Below, piece after piece: positions 1 to 5,688 of a stretch of 6,974 nucleotides of DNA. Every line of letters begins with the position of its first letter. Position 1 is the stretch's first letter. The notes beneath the pieces are model-generated. The model did not search any database, was not told the origin of the DNA, and saw nothing but the letters and a program-made list of their open reading frames with translations. The DNA lies in NCBI GenBank assembly GCA_003023165.1, contig PXSD01000010.1:9796-16769 (forward strand). The letters are read 5' to 3'. The position numbers were made by a program, and so were the translations under genes. Source of the stretch: Halobacteriales archaeon QS_9_67_15 (GTDB lineage: Archaea; Halobacteriota; Halobacteria; Halobacteriales; Haloarculaceae).

Positions 1-1791
1 GACCGGGCCGACGACCACGACGAGGTCGTCGCCCGCATCGAAGACGGCGAGGTGGTCACCGACCTGGAGACGAAACGGCGACGGAAGGACGGGTCGCTCA
101 TCGACGTGTCGCTCTCGATCGCGCCGCTGCGGGACTCGGACGGCGAGATCGTGGGGACGATGAGCGCGCTCGCCGACGTGAGCGAGCGCAAGGAGGCCGA
201 GCGGCAGCTGCGTGCGACGAAGGACCGCCTCCAGAAGTTCATCGAGACGTCCCCGGTGGGCGTCGTCGCCACCGACCCCGAGGGGGAGGTCACGCTCTGG
301 AACGACGCCATGGAGGAGATATTCGGCTGGTCGGCCGAGGAGGCGTTCGGCGAGCCGCACCCGGCAGTCCTCGACGACCGCGAGGACGATGACGACGTGC
401 GCCAGCGCGTCCTCGACGGCGAGACCGTCACGGGCGTCGAACTCGAACGCGTCCGGAAGGACGGTGAGCCGATCGACGTCTCGCTGTCGGCGGCGCCGAT
501 CCTCGACGAGGACGGGTCGGTGAGCGAGATCGTGGGGTACATCGAAGACATCACGGAGCGCAAGGAGCGCGAGCGGGAACTGGCGGCGCGGTCGGCGGCG
601 ATGGAGCAGTCGACCGACGGGATGGCGACCTTAGACGAGGGCGGCGGCTACGAGTTCGTCAACCAGGCCCACGCCGACGTCTACGGCTACGACGACCCGG
701 AGGCGTTCCTCGGCGAGAGCTGGGAGCTGTGTTACGACGAGGCCGGACGCGACCGACTCGTCGAATCGGTGCTCCCGACTCTGGCCGAAGCGGGCGAGTG
801 GCGCGGCGAGGCCGTCGGACTGCGGGCCGACGGGACGACCTTCCCGCAGGAGCTGTCGCTGACAACTGTCGACGACGGGCGGTTCATCTGTGTCGTCCGA
901 GACATTACGGAGCGCAAGGAGCGCGAGCGGGAACTCGAACGGATGAAAGACCTCCTCCAGCAGGCCGGTCGCATCGCCGCGGTCGGCGGGGGGGAACTCG
1001 ACCTGACGGGCGAGGGGCCGGAGATGACGTGGTCGGACGAGCTCTACCGGATCCACGGACTCTCGCCGGACACCGAGATCGACGTCGACCGGGCGGTCGA
1101 ATTATACCACCCGGACGACCGCCCGCGGATCCGTCGGTACTTCCAGCAGGCCATCGAGGCGGGCGAGAGCTACGACATGGAGGTGCGACTCCAGCCCGAG
1201 ACGGAGTCGACCCGCTGGGTGCGGGCCATCGGCGAGCCCGTCCGGAACGACGCGGGCGAGGTCGTCCGCGTGCGCGGGTCGATACAGGACATCACCGGGC
1301 AGAAGGAACGGGAGCTCGCGCTGGAGTCGCTCCACGAGGCAACGCGGGGCCTGCTCGGCGTGGAGAACGACGACGAGGCCGCGGAGCTGGTCGTCGACAC
1401 GGCCCGGTCGGTGATGGACGTGGCTGGCGTCGCGCTCTACCTGCTCGACGACACCGCGAACCGGCTGGACGCGGTGGCTTGCTCGGAGGGGTTCACCGAC
1501 CTCTGCGACGCGAACCCGGTGGGAGCCAGCGCCTCGGACTCGCTGCTGTGGAACACCTTCGTCACGAGGACCCCGACGGTGTTCGACGACACGCAGACCA
1601 TCGCGGACTCGCAGGTGTTCGGGCCCGAGGTCAGCGGCGGGCTGCTGGTCCCGGTCGGCGACCACGGCGTGTTCGTCGTCGCCACCTGCGACCGGGCGGT
1701 CGACGCGGAGGTCCGCCGACTGGCCGAGACGCTCGTCGCGACGACAGAAACGGCGCTGGACCGGATCGAGAGCGAGGACCGCGGTCTGTGA
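1..1791 (+). CDS. Multi-PAS/GAF sensor protein, 5'-truncated; sensory half of a split Bat-type regulator
   Basis: The reading frame is open from base 1, so the true start lies outside the window; the GTG at 52 is an internal valine inside a PAS domain. Counting from base 1, the 596 visible residues show: the end of a PAS domain (to about 62), PAS 2 (about 80-190), PAS 3 (195-305), PAS 4 of the PAC-containing type (318-433) and a GAF domain (440-588). PAS domains end in the typical D-I-T-E-R-K-E type linker (residues 183 and 301; D-I-T-G-Q-K-E at 430) leading into charged coiled-coil helices. There is no histidine-kinase core, signal peptide or membrane segment, so it is probably a cytoplasmic ligand, redox or light sensing module. 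In haloarchaea such PAS-GAF chains usually continue in frame into GAF-BAT-HTH_10. Here the frame stops at 1789-1791, and the continuation lies in another frame 23 bases on. Which ligands or cofactors the domains bind cannot be read from sequence. Confidence 0.88.
   Translation, partial: DRADDHDEVVARIEDGEVVTDLETKRRRKDGSLIDVSLSIAPLRDSDGEIVGTMSALADVSERKEAERQLRATKDRLQKFIETSPVGVVATDPEGEVTLWNDAMEEIFGWSAEEAFGEPHPAVLDDREDDDDVRQRVLDGETVTGVELERVRKDGEPIDVSLSAAPILDEDGSVSEIVGYIEDITERKERERELAARSAAMEQSTDGMATLDEGGGYEFVNQAHADVYGYDDPEAFLGESWELCYDEAGRDRLVESVLPTLAEAGEWRGEAVGLRADGTTFPQELSLTTVDDGRFICVVRDITERKERERELERMKDLLQQAGRIAAVGGGELDLTGEGPEMTWSDELYRIHGLSPDTEIDVDRAVELYHPDDRPRIRRYFQQAIEAGESYDMEVRLQPETESTRWVRAIGEPVRNDAGEVVRVRGSIQDITGQKERELALESLHEATRGLLGVENDDEAAELVVDTARSVMDVAGVALYLLDDTANRLDAVACSEGFTDLCDANPVGASASDSLLWNTFVTRTPTVFDDTQTIADSQVFGPEVSGGLLVPVGDHGVFVVATCDRAVDAEVRRLAETLVATTETALDRIESEDRGL
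547..581 (+). repeat. Direct repeat copy 1 at the end of PAS 2
   Basis: This 35-base segment encodes D-I-T-E-R-K-E-R-E-R-E and the next bases. It matches 901-935 at 34 of 35 positions (one silent C/T difference at 552 versus 906). The copies are 354 bases apart, an exact multiple of three, and bracket PAS 3. Confidence 0.85.
901..935 (+). repeat. Direct repeat copy 2 at the end of PAS 3
   Basis: Partner of the 547-581 copy, with the last 29 bases (907-935) identical to 553-581. It encodes the linker after PAS 3. Because the spacing is in frame, recombination between the copies would remove or add exactly one PAS module. It probably records module duplication or gene conversion, although conserved protein sequence with the same codon bias contributes. 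Confidence 0.85.
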
Positions 1792-1816
1792 CCGGCTCGT
1801 CGAAAGCGACGACGTG
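1766..1816 (+). other. Frame-breaking junction between the two halves of the Bat-type gene
   Basis: In the upstream frame the GAF-1 exit helix reads A-L-D-R-I-E-S-E-D-R-G-L and then stops (TGA 1789-1791). In the +1 frame, bases 1781-1816 read A-V-C-D-R-L-V-E-S-D-D-V, the normal first helix of the second GAF domain. Coding signal therefore passes through the stop in a shifted frame. The charged helical linker of roughly 30-45 residues that usually joins the two GAF domains in this family is absent. A deletion whose length is not a multiple of three explains both facts. Sequencing error alone would explain the frame change but not the missing linker. The family comparison is from memory, not an alignment. 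Confidence 0.7.
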
Positions 1817-2932
1817 GCCTTCGCCTGGATCGGGTCGCTCCCCCCGGCGGGCGACCGCGTCGACCCCAGCGCGTGGGCGGGCGAGGGCACCGAGTACCTC
1901 GACACCGTCTCGCTGTCGACCGACGACGGCGGCGAACCAGCGGTCGCGACGGCGCTGTCGGAGAAACCGACCGTCGTGGAGAACGTCGTCGACGACCTCA
2001 AGCGCGACGCCTGGCGCCAGCACGCGCTGACCGAGGAGTTCCACTCCGTGCTGAGCGTCCCGCTGGCCTTCGAGGAGTATTTCTACGGCGTGCTCACGGT
2101 GTACGGCGCCGAACCCGACGCGTTCGGCGACCTCGAGCGGGCGGTGTTCGCCGAACTCGGCGAGAACATCGCCCACTCGATCAACGCCGTCGAGACCCAG
2201 CGCGCGCTCCACACCGACCAGCGGGTGGAACTCTCCTTCGAGTTCGACGCCGACGACGACGTCCTCGGTCGGCTCGCGACCAAGGCGAACTGCCAGCTCG
2301 AGTTCGCCGGGCTGGCCACCCACTCCGAGGACGAGACCGGGCTGTTCGTCTCCGTGTCGGCCGCACCGACCGAGCGCGTGACGGCGGCGCTCGAGGACCT
2401 CGTCTCGGTCCGGGACTTCCGACTCGTCCGGGAGTTCGAGGGGGACGGCGACGACGGTGACGACGGAACGGCCGCGCTGTTCGAGGTGACCGTCGACAGC
2501 GACACGCTCCCCGCGCGCTTGGTCCGCCACGGCGCGCGCCCGCAGTCGATCCGCGCGAGCGCGGCCGGCGTCGAGGCGGTCGTCGACGTGCCGACCGCGA
2601 CGGACGTGCGCGCGTTCGTCGAGATGCTCTCGGAGACTCACCCCGGCGTCGAACTGATGAGCCGCCGCTCGGTCGACCGCACGTCGGAGGCCGAGGACGG
2701 GCTCGCCGGCTCGCTGTTCGAGTCGCTGACCGACCGGCAGCTGGAGGTGCTCCGGACCGCCTACTTCGCCGGCTTCTTCGAGTGGCCGCGCACCTCAACC
2801 GGCGAGGACGTGGCGGAGATGCTCGACGTCAGCCAGCCGACCGTCAACCGCCACCTCCGCCTCGGTCAGGGCCGCCTGCTCGAGCAGCTGTTCGAGGAAC
2901 GCTCGGCCGACGTCGCCGTCGAGGCGAACTGA
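1814..2932 (+). CDS. Bat-type transcriptional regulator, GAF-BAT-HTH_10 output half
   Basis: A 372-residue frame from a GTG start. Visible domains are an N-terminally clipped GAF (residues 1-132), the bacterio-opsin activator GAF/HTH-associated domain (about 137-285), and a C-terminal HTH_10 DNA-binding domain (about 305-358). The HTH_10 opens with L-T-D-R-Q-L-E-V-L, carries the aromatic/Gly segment A-Y-F-A-G-F-F-E-W-P-R, and has a recognition helix around S-Q-P-T-V-N-R-H. The founding member, Bat, activates bacterio-opsin genes in Halobacterium; most homologues have unknown targets, and this one should not be called bat. The GTG is doubtful: the frame is open upstream and codes for the family's usual GAF opening, A-V-C-D-R-L-V-E-S-D-D, directly before it. 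No Shine-Dalgarno precedes the GTG. Residues 210-218 form a short Gly/Asp run in the BAT domain. Function as a free-standing DNA-binding protein is possible but unproven; the other reading is the 3' part of a pseudogene. Confidence 0.85.
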   Translation: MAFAWIGSLPPAGDRVDPSAWAGEGTEYLDTVSLSTDDGGEPAVATALSEKPTVVENVVDDLKRDAWRQHALTEEFHSVLSVPLAFEEYFYGVLTVYGAEPDAFGDLERAVFAELGENIAHSINAVETQRALHTDQRVELSFEFDADDDVLGRLATKANCQLEFAGLATHSEDETGLFVSVSAAPTERVTAALEDLVSVRDFRLVREFEGDGDDGDDGTAALFEVTVDSDTLPARLVRHGARPQSIRASAAGVEAVVDVPTATDVRAFVEMLSETHPGVELMSRRSVDRTSEAEDGLAGSLFESLTDRQLEVLRTAYFAGFFEWPRTSTGEDVAEMLDVSQPTVNRHLRLGQGRLLEQLFEERSADVAVEAN

Positions 2933-3203
2933 CCGACCGAGCCTCGTCGTCCGCCCGATTTCGAGCGTGGAAAAGCGCGTGAGCGGGGCACTGTTCGACA
3001 GCGAGTCCGAAATGTGGACCGCCGACTACCGACGGCTCCGGTTCGAGGCCGTGCTGGTTTGAGTGGGTGGTGCGTGGCTCGGCGGTTGGTGTTCGGGGCC
3101 GTTTCGAGTGCAGCGGGCGGTGAGTGTCGAAGGTCCTCGCCTGCTCGTTCGGAGGCGTTTCGATAGTGCTCGTCAACGAACCTCGAAAGCCCTCGACTCG
3201 CTC

Positions 3204-3268
3204 GCGGTCGCTGGACGGGATATCCTCGCTCACTCCGTTCGCTCGAATAGGGCCCGCCCAGCGACTGC
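3204..3268. repeat. Imperfect inverted repeat / hairpin
   Basis: Arms 3204-3214 and 3258-3268 pair over 11 bp with one G-U. After an A-C mismatch, 3216-3219 pair with 3253-3256 (4 bp), and 3221-3223 with 3247-3249 (3 bp). The loop carries the ctcgctcactccgttcgctc-like word. Such a structure could act in RNA or be a decayed intergenic repeat unit; nothing in the sequence decides between these. Confidence 0.5.
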
Positions 3269-3369
3269 CTTCCAGCGCGAGCGCGTCTCGCCCTTTCATA
3301 CGGATTATTGTAGCGATTTACCGGTACGCGCCGACCCCGGGGTCTCACTGCGTCCGTTCACTCATTCCT

Positions 3370-3435
3370 CGCACGGCTTCGTCGCGGCACAAGAGCCGCG
3401 ACAGCGTGCGCCACCGTTCTTATTAGTCTTGTTTT
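3370..3435 (+). terminator. Two-step hairpin followed by a T-rich stretch, possible terminator
   Basis: A perfect 8-bp stem (3381-3388 with 3395-3402, six-base loop acaaga) sits on an outer 6-bp stem (3370-3375 with 3405-3410), separated by an asymmetric internal loop of five and two bases. A T-rich run follows at 3418-3435, ending in tttt. This resembles a terminator on the plus strand, but no gene immediately precedes it (the regulator ends 440 bases upstream). It could equally end a small untranslated transcript or be a repeat element. Confidence 0.4.
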
Positions 3436-3457
3436 GACGCCCGAAATTGACCTCTCC

Positions 3458-3595
3458 TCACCGCGCGGTGTCCTCGGTGGGTCCCGGCACGCTGTCGCCA
3501 GTGTCCTCGGCTACCGCTCTGTCGTCGGCGTCGTGATCGCCCACTGGAAAGAACTCGTCGAGTGAGGACCGCGGCCGCCGCTCCGCTGCCCCCAT
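3458..3595 (-). CDS. Possible small acidic protein, 45 aa, unknown function
   Basis: The frame opens at ATG 3593-3595 and ends at TGA 3458-3460. The protein starts M-G-A-A-E-R-R-P-R-S-S-L-D-E-F-F and then becomes rich in Asp/Glu/Ala (for example D-H-D-A-D-D-R), which fits haloarchaeal coding sequence. The frame is open further upstream to GTG 3707-3709 with an internal ATG at 3659-3661, but that extension is Arg/Gly-rich, unlike the rest, and runs across a TATA-like box at 3660-3666. The shorter form is therefore preferred, with a leader of about 40 bases. The S-L-D-E-F opening plus acidic linker recalls small haloarchaeal proteins that go on to a C-terminal CxxC zinc motif; no such motif follows here, so it may be a truncated relative. 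That comparison is from memory. It could also be a chance frame. Confidence 0.3.
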   Translation of the reverse strand: MGAAERRPRSSLDEFFPVGDHDADDRAVAEDTGDSVPGPTEDTAR

Positions 3596-3659
3596 CGCCC
3601 AGCGGCGACCGACGCCTGTCCGGCCACGGCGACCGATAGCTCCGTCTCGGTCATTCAAC

Positions 3660-3666
3660 ATATAAA
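3660..3666 (-). promoter_or_regulatory. Minus-strand TATA box for the possible small gene
   Basis: Read on the minus strand the bases are tttatat, a good archaeal TATA element in otherwise GC-rich DNA. Transcription would start about 25 bases on, near 3637, giving a leader of about 40 bases to the ATG at 3595. The same bases read atataaa on the plus strand, so direction is not certain. Confidence 0.35.
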
Positions 3667-3686
3667 CCCCGTCTCGCGGCTCCAAA

Positions 3687-3716
3687 TTCGCGTTGGTAAC
3701 ACGTACCACACGCGAA
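3687..3716. promoter_or_regulatory. Inverted repeat upstream of the thermosome promoter, candidate operator
   Basis: The left arm 3687-3698 (ttcgcgttggta) pairs with the right arm 3704-3708 plus 3710-3716 (tacca, then acgcgaa): 12 base pairs, a single bulged C at 3709 and a 5-base centre (acacg). It lies about 80 bases upstream of the thermosome TATA box and about 20 bases upstream of the small minus-strand gene's TATA box, between two apparently divergent promoters. A dimeric regulator site is a reasonable inference; no known motif is recognised. The near-perfect pairing is directly visible. Confidence 0.45.
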
Positions 3717-3798
3717 CCGGGGAGCGGACGCTATATGGCTGTTATCGGGAGATACACGGCCACTGAGTGGGACTGGAGTGAGAACCGCAAACACCTAC

Positions 3799-3807
3799 TT
3801 TTATATA
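3799..3807 (+). promoter_or_regulatory. thsA promoter TATA box
   Basis: The sequence ttttatata is the strongest TATA element in the window and sits about 31 bases upstream of the thermosome ATG. With the usual spacing of about 26 bases, transcription would begin near 3828-3832, leaving a leader of roughly 3-7 bases. Haloarchaeal cct/ths genes are known to be heat-induced through their core promoter region in Haloferax volcanii; the same control is likely but not shown here. A weaker tatat at 3732-3736 could be a second promoter. Confidence 0.7.
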
Positions 3808-3826
3808 GAAGCACTTTCATACTTTC

Positions 3827-3832
3827 AGGTGA
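3827..3832 (+). promoter_or_regulatory. Shine-Dalgarno-like aggtga next to the thsA start
   Basis: The bases aggtga match the anti-Shine-Dalgarno complement (ggaggtgat) but lie only 2 bases before the ATG, closer than usual. They coincide with the predicted transcription start, so they may be wholly or partly absent from the mRNA. The motif helps little in choosing the start and may be chance. Confidence 0.3.
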
Positions 3833-3834
3833 AC

Positions 3835-5508
3835 ATGAGTCAGCAGCGAATGCAGGGTCAGCCCATGGTTATTCTGGGTGAGGACTCCCAGCGCATGAAG
3901 GACAAGGACGCGCAGAGCCACAACATCTCGGCGGCGCGCGCCGTTGCCGAGTCGGTCCGTTCGACACTCGGACCGAAGGGGATGGACAAGATGCTCGTCG
4001 ACTCGCTCGGCGACGTAACCGTCACGAACGACGGCGTCACCATCCTCACCGAGATGGACATCGATAACCCGACGGCCGAGATGATCGTCGAGGTCGCCGA
4101 GGCCCAGGAAGATGAAGCCGGCGACGGCACGACGACCGCCGTCGCCATCGCGGGCGAACTCCTCAAGAACGCCGAGGACCTCCTCGAGCAGGACATCCAC
4201 CCCACCTCGATCATCCGCGGCTTCAACATGGCCAGCACGCAGGCCAAATCGGAGATCGGCGACATCGCGACCTCCGTCGACCCGAGCGACGAGGAGAGAC
4301 TCAAGAGCGTCGCCGAGACGTCCATGACCGGCAAGGGCGCGGAGCTCAACAGGGATATCCTCGTCGACCTCGTCGTCGACGCCATCCAGGCAATCACCGT
4401 CGAGGCCGACGACGGCAGCCACGTCCCGGACCTGCAGTTCCTCGACGTCCAGACCCAGACCGGCCGCGCGGTCTCCGACTCCGAACTGCTGACCGGCGGC
4501 ACCATCAACAAGGACCCCGTCCACTCGGACATGCCGACGAGCGTGGACGATGCCAAGATCCTCCTGCTGGACACCCCTATCGAGGTCGAGGAGACCGAGG
4601 CCGACGCCCAGGTCAGCCTCGACAGCCCCGACCAGCTCCAGGACTTCATCGAGCAGGAGGAGCAGCGCCTCCAGGAGATGGTCCAGACGATCAAAGAGTC
4701 CGGTGCCAACGTCGTCTTCTGTCAGAAGGGCATCGACGATATGGCTCAGCACTACCTCGCTAAGGAGGGTATCCTCGCCGTCCGCCGCGTGAAGAAGTCG
4801 GACATCGAGTTCGTCTCCGAGCTCCTCGAAACCAGCATCGTCTCCGATGTCGACGCCGTCACCGCGGACGATATCGCCAGCGGGAGCGTCACCCGTGACG
4901 AGGACGACGAGCTGTTCTACGTCGAGGGCAGCGGCCACGGCGCGACCCTCCTGCTGCGCGGCTCGACCGACCACGTCGTCGACGAACTCGAGCGCGGCGT
5001 CAACGACGCGCTCGACGTCGTCGCCTCCACCGTCGCCGACGGCCGCGTCCTCGCGGGCGGCGGCGCGACCGAGGTCGAACTCGCCGGCCGCCTCCGCGAC
5101 TACGCCGACTCCGTCAGCGGTCGCGAGCAGCTGGCCGTCGAGGCCTTCGCCGACTCGCTCGAGCTCGTCCCGCGCATGCTCGCCGAGAACGCCGGCCTCG
5201 ACTCCATCGACACGCTCGTCGACCTTCGCGCGGCTCACGAGGACGACGACGAGCACGCCGGCCTGAACGTCTACTCCGGCGACGTCGTCGACACCTTCGA
5301 CACCGGCGTCGTCGAGCCGGCCCACGCCAAGGAGCAGGCCGTCTCCTCGGCCTCCGAGGCCGCGAACCTCGTCATGAAGATCGACGACATCATCGCCGCG
5401 GGCGACCTCTCGACCTCCGGCGGCGACGAAGAGGGCGGCGGCGGCCCCGGCGGCGCGCCCGGCGGCATGGGCGGCGGCATGGGTGGCGGCATGGGCGGTA
5501 TGATGTAG
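3835..5508 (+). CDS. thsA: Thermosome subunit alpha (group II chaperonin)
   Basis: A 557-residue ATP-driven protein-folding chaperonin subunit that assembles into double-ring thermosomes in the cytoplasm. The start at 3835 is chosen because M-S-Q-Q-R-M-Q-G-Q-P then V-I-L-G-E-D is the usual haloarchaeal N terminus and the TATA box is about 31 bases upstream; the frame open from 3778 would run through the promoter. Diagnostic motifs are L-G-P-K-G-M-D-K-M-L (45-54), N-D-G-V-T-I-L (65-71), the nucleotide-binding G-D-G-T-T-T (96-101) and G-G-G-A-T-E (408-413). The order is equatorial, intermediate, apical, intermediate, equatorial, as in the family, and length is normal. The last 24 residues (534-557) form the Gly/Met-rich tail, which in group II chaperonins points into the ring cavity. 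The N-terminal region resembles haloarchaeal alpha (cct1-like) subunits more than beta or CCT3; the subunit letter is less certain than the family. Gene and motifs look intact. It appears monocistronic, with its own promoter and terminator. Confidence 0.97.
   Translation: MSQQRMQGQPMVILGEDSQRMKDKDAQSHNISAARAVAESVRSTLGPKGMDKMLVDSLGDVTVTNDGVTILTEMDIDNPTAEMIVEVAEAQEDEAGDGTTTAVAIAGELLKNAEDLLEQDIHPTSIIRGFNMASTQAKSEIGDIATSVDPSDEERLKSVAETSMTGKGAELNRDILVDLVVDAIQAITVEADDGSHVPDLQFLDVQTQTGRAVSDSELLTGGTINKDPVHSDMPTSVDDAKILLLDTPIEVEETEADAQVSLDSPDQLQDFIEQEEQRLQEMVQTIKESGANVVFCQKGIDDMAQHYLAKEGILAVRRVKKSDIEFVSELLETSIVSDVDAVTADDIASGSVTRDEDDELFYVEGSGHGATLLLRGSTDHVVDELERGVNDALDVVASTVADGRVLAGGGATEVELAGRLRDYADSVSGREQLAVEAFADSLELVPRMLAENAGLDSIDTLVDLRAAHEDDDEHAGLNVYSGDVVDTFDTGVVEPAHAKEQAVSSASEAANLVMKIDDIIAAGDLSTSGGDEEGGGGPGGAPGGMGGGMGGGMGGMM
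5461..5496 (+). repeat. 12-base tandem repeat coding the Gly-Met tail
   Basis: Three copies of ggcggcatgggc (second copy ends in t), each encoding G-G-M-G, close the thermosome gene. Such a run can gain or lose in-frame units by slippage, changing only tail length. Confidence 0.9.
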
Positions 5509-5513
5509 GACCA

Positions 5514-5575
5514 TCTTTTTGCCGCTCGGGTATCCTCGGCCGCTTCGCGGCCTGCGGGTACCCTCACGGCAAAAA
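5514..5575. terminator. Long symmetrical hairpin with T5 on both strands, bidirectional terminator
   Basis: Six bases after the thermosome stop comes tcttttt (5514-5520), a typical archaeal T-run terminator. Its tttttgccg (5516-5524) pairs with cggcaaaaa (5567-5575). Inside, 5528-5535 pair with 5556-5563 (8 bp, one G-T), and 5538-5543 with 5547-5552 (6 bp, ttc loop). Three nested stems thus span 60 bases. The A-run 5571-5575 is a T-run on the minus strand, placed to stop transcripts reading through from the convergent ATPase gene. The stem content (cggccgcttcgcggcc-like) is of a low-complexity type common in haloarchaeal spacers. Confidence 0.65.
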
Positions 5576-5654
5576 CATGGGCTGGCCTGCCGACCGCTGC
5601 ACCGCTCTCGACCACCGCGGGCGACGCTCGCGTCCGTTTCGTTCGACTCGTCCG

Positions 5655-5663
5655 ATATTTTTT
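5655..5663 (+). promoter_or_regulatory. AT-rich TATA-like box for the zinc-ribbon gene
   Basis: The bases atatttttt lie about 30 bases upstream of the ATG at 5689, the spacing expected for a leaderless or nearly leaderless haloarchaeal transcript. No Shine-Dalgarno is present before the ATG, which agrees. The T6 run could also serve as a back-up terminator for the thermosome transcript. Confidence 0.5.
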
Positions 5664-5688
5664 GCCTCCTTGTGTTCTACGGTAGCGT

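Larger units (their letters stand above)
2933..3457. other. Intergenic region, no convincing gene
   Basis: This stretch after the regulator carries no reading frame I would defend. Frames at 3063-3437 and 3124-3426 are open only because stops are rare in GC-rich DNA; their translations are Arg/Ser-rich with none of the acidic character of the neighbouring proteins. From about 3180 the DNA becomes repetitive in flavour, with ctcgctcactccgttcgctc-like words at 3225-3245 and again, diverged, around 3349-3372. It holds two hairpin-forming segments described separately. A T-rich stretch follows at 3418-3435. I see no tRNA, rRNA or insertion-sequence ends. Confidence 0.6.

Noticed and set aside
1102..2641. 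Long minus-strand and alternative-frame open stretches across the regulator (for example 1631-2641 minus, 729-2030 plus)
   Set aside because: They are rich in Arg/Pro/Gly, lack motifs and overlap clear PAS, GAF and HTH coding. They are GC-driven shadows.
2967..3062. A 31-codon plus-strand frame (GTG start) just after the regulator, with reasonable haloarchaeal composition (F-D-S-E-S-E-M-W-T-A-D-Y)
   Set aside because: Too short, with no promoter, Shine-Dalgarno or recognisable family. It could be a gene remnant, but nothing supports translation.
3063..3437. Open plus-strand frames in the spacer upstream of the thermosome
   Set aside because: Ser/Arg-rich, overlapping in two frames, full of repetitive words and hairpins, with no promoter-to-start geometry.
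3778..3834. Upstream extension of the thermosome frame to 3778
   Set aside because: It would translate through the TATA box and predicted transcription start; homologous N termini begin at the ATG at 3835.
3693..3881. A 62-codon plus-strand frame overlapping the thermosome promoter and start
   Set aside because: It overlaps the real start out of frame and has no family signature; the tatat at 3732-3736 lies inside it.
3817..5514. A 565-codon open frame on the minus strand covering the whole thermosome gene
   Set aside because: It is the antisense shadow of a highly GC3-biased gene, where reverse-strand stops are rare. The translation has repeated Val/Asp/Gly runs and no domain.
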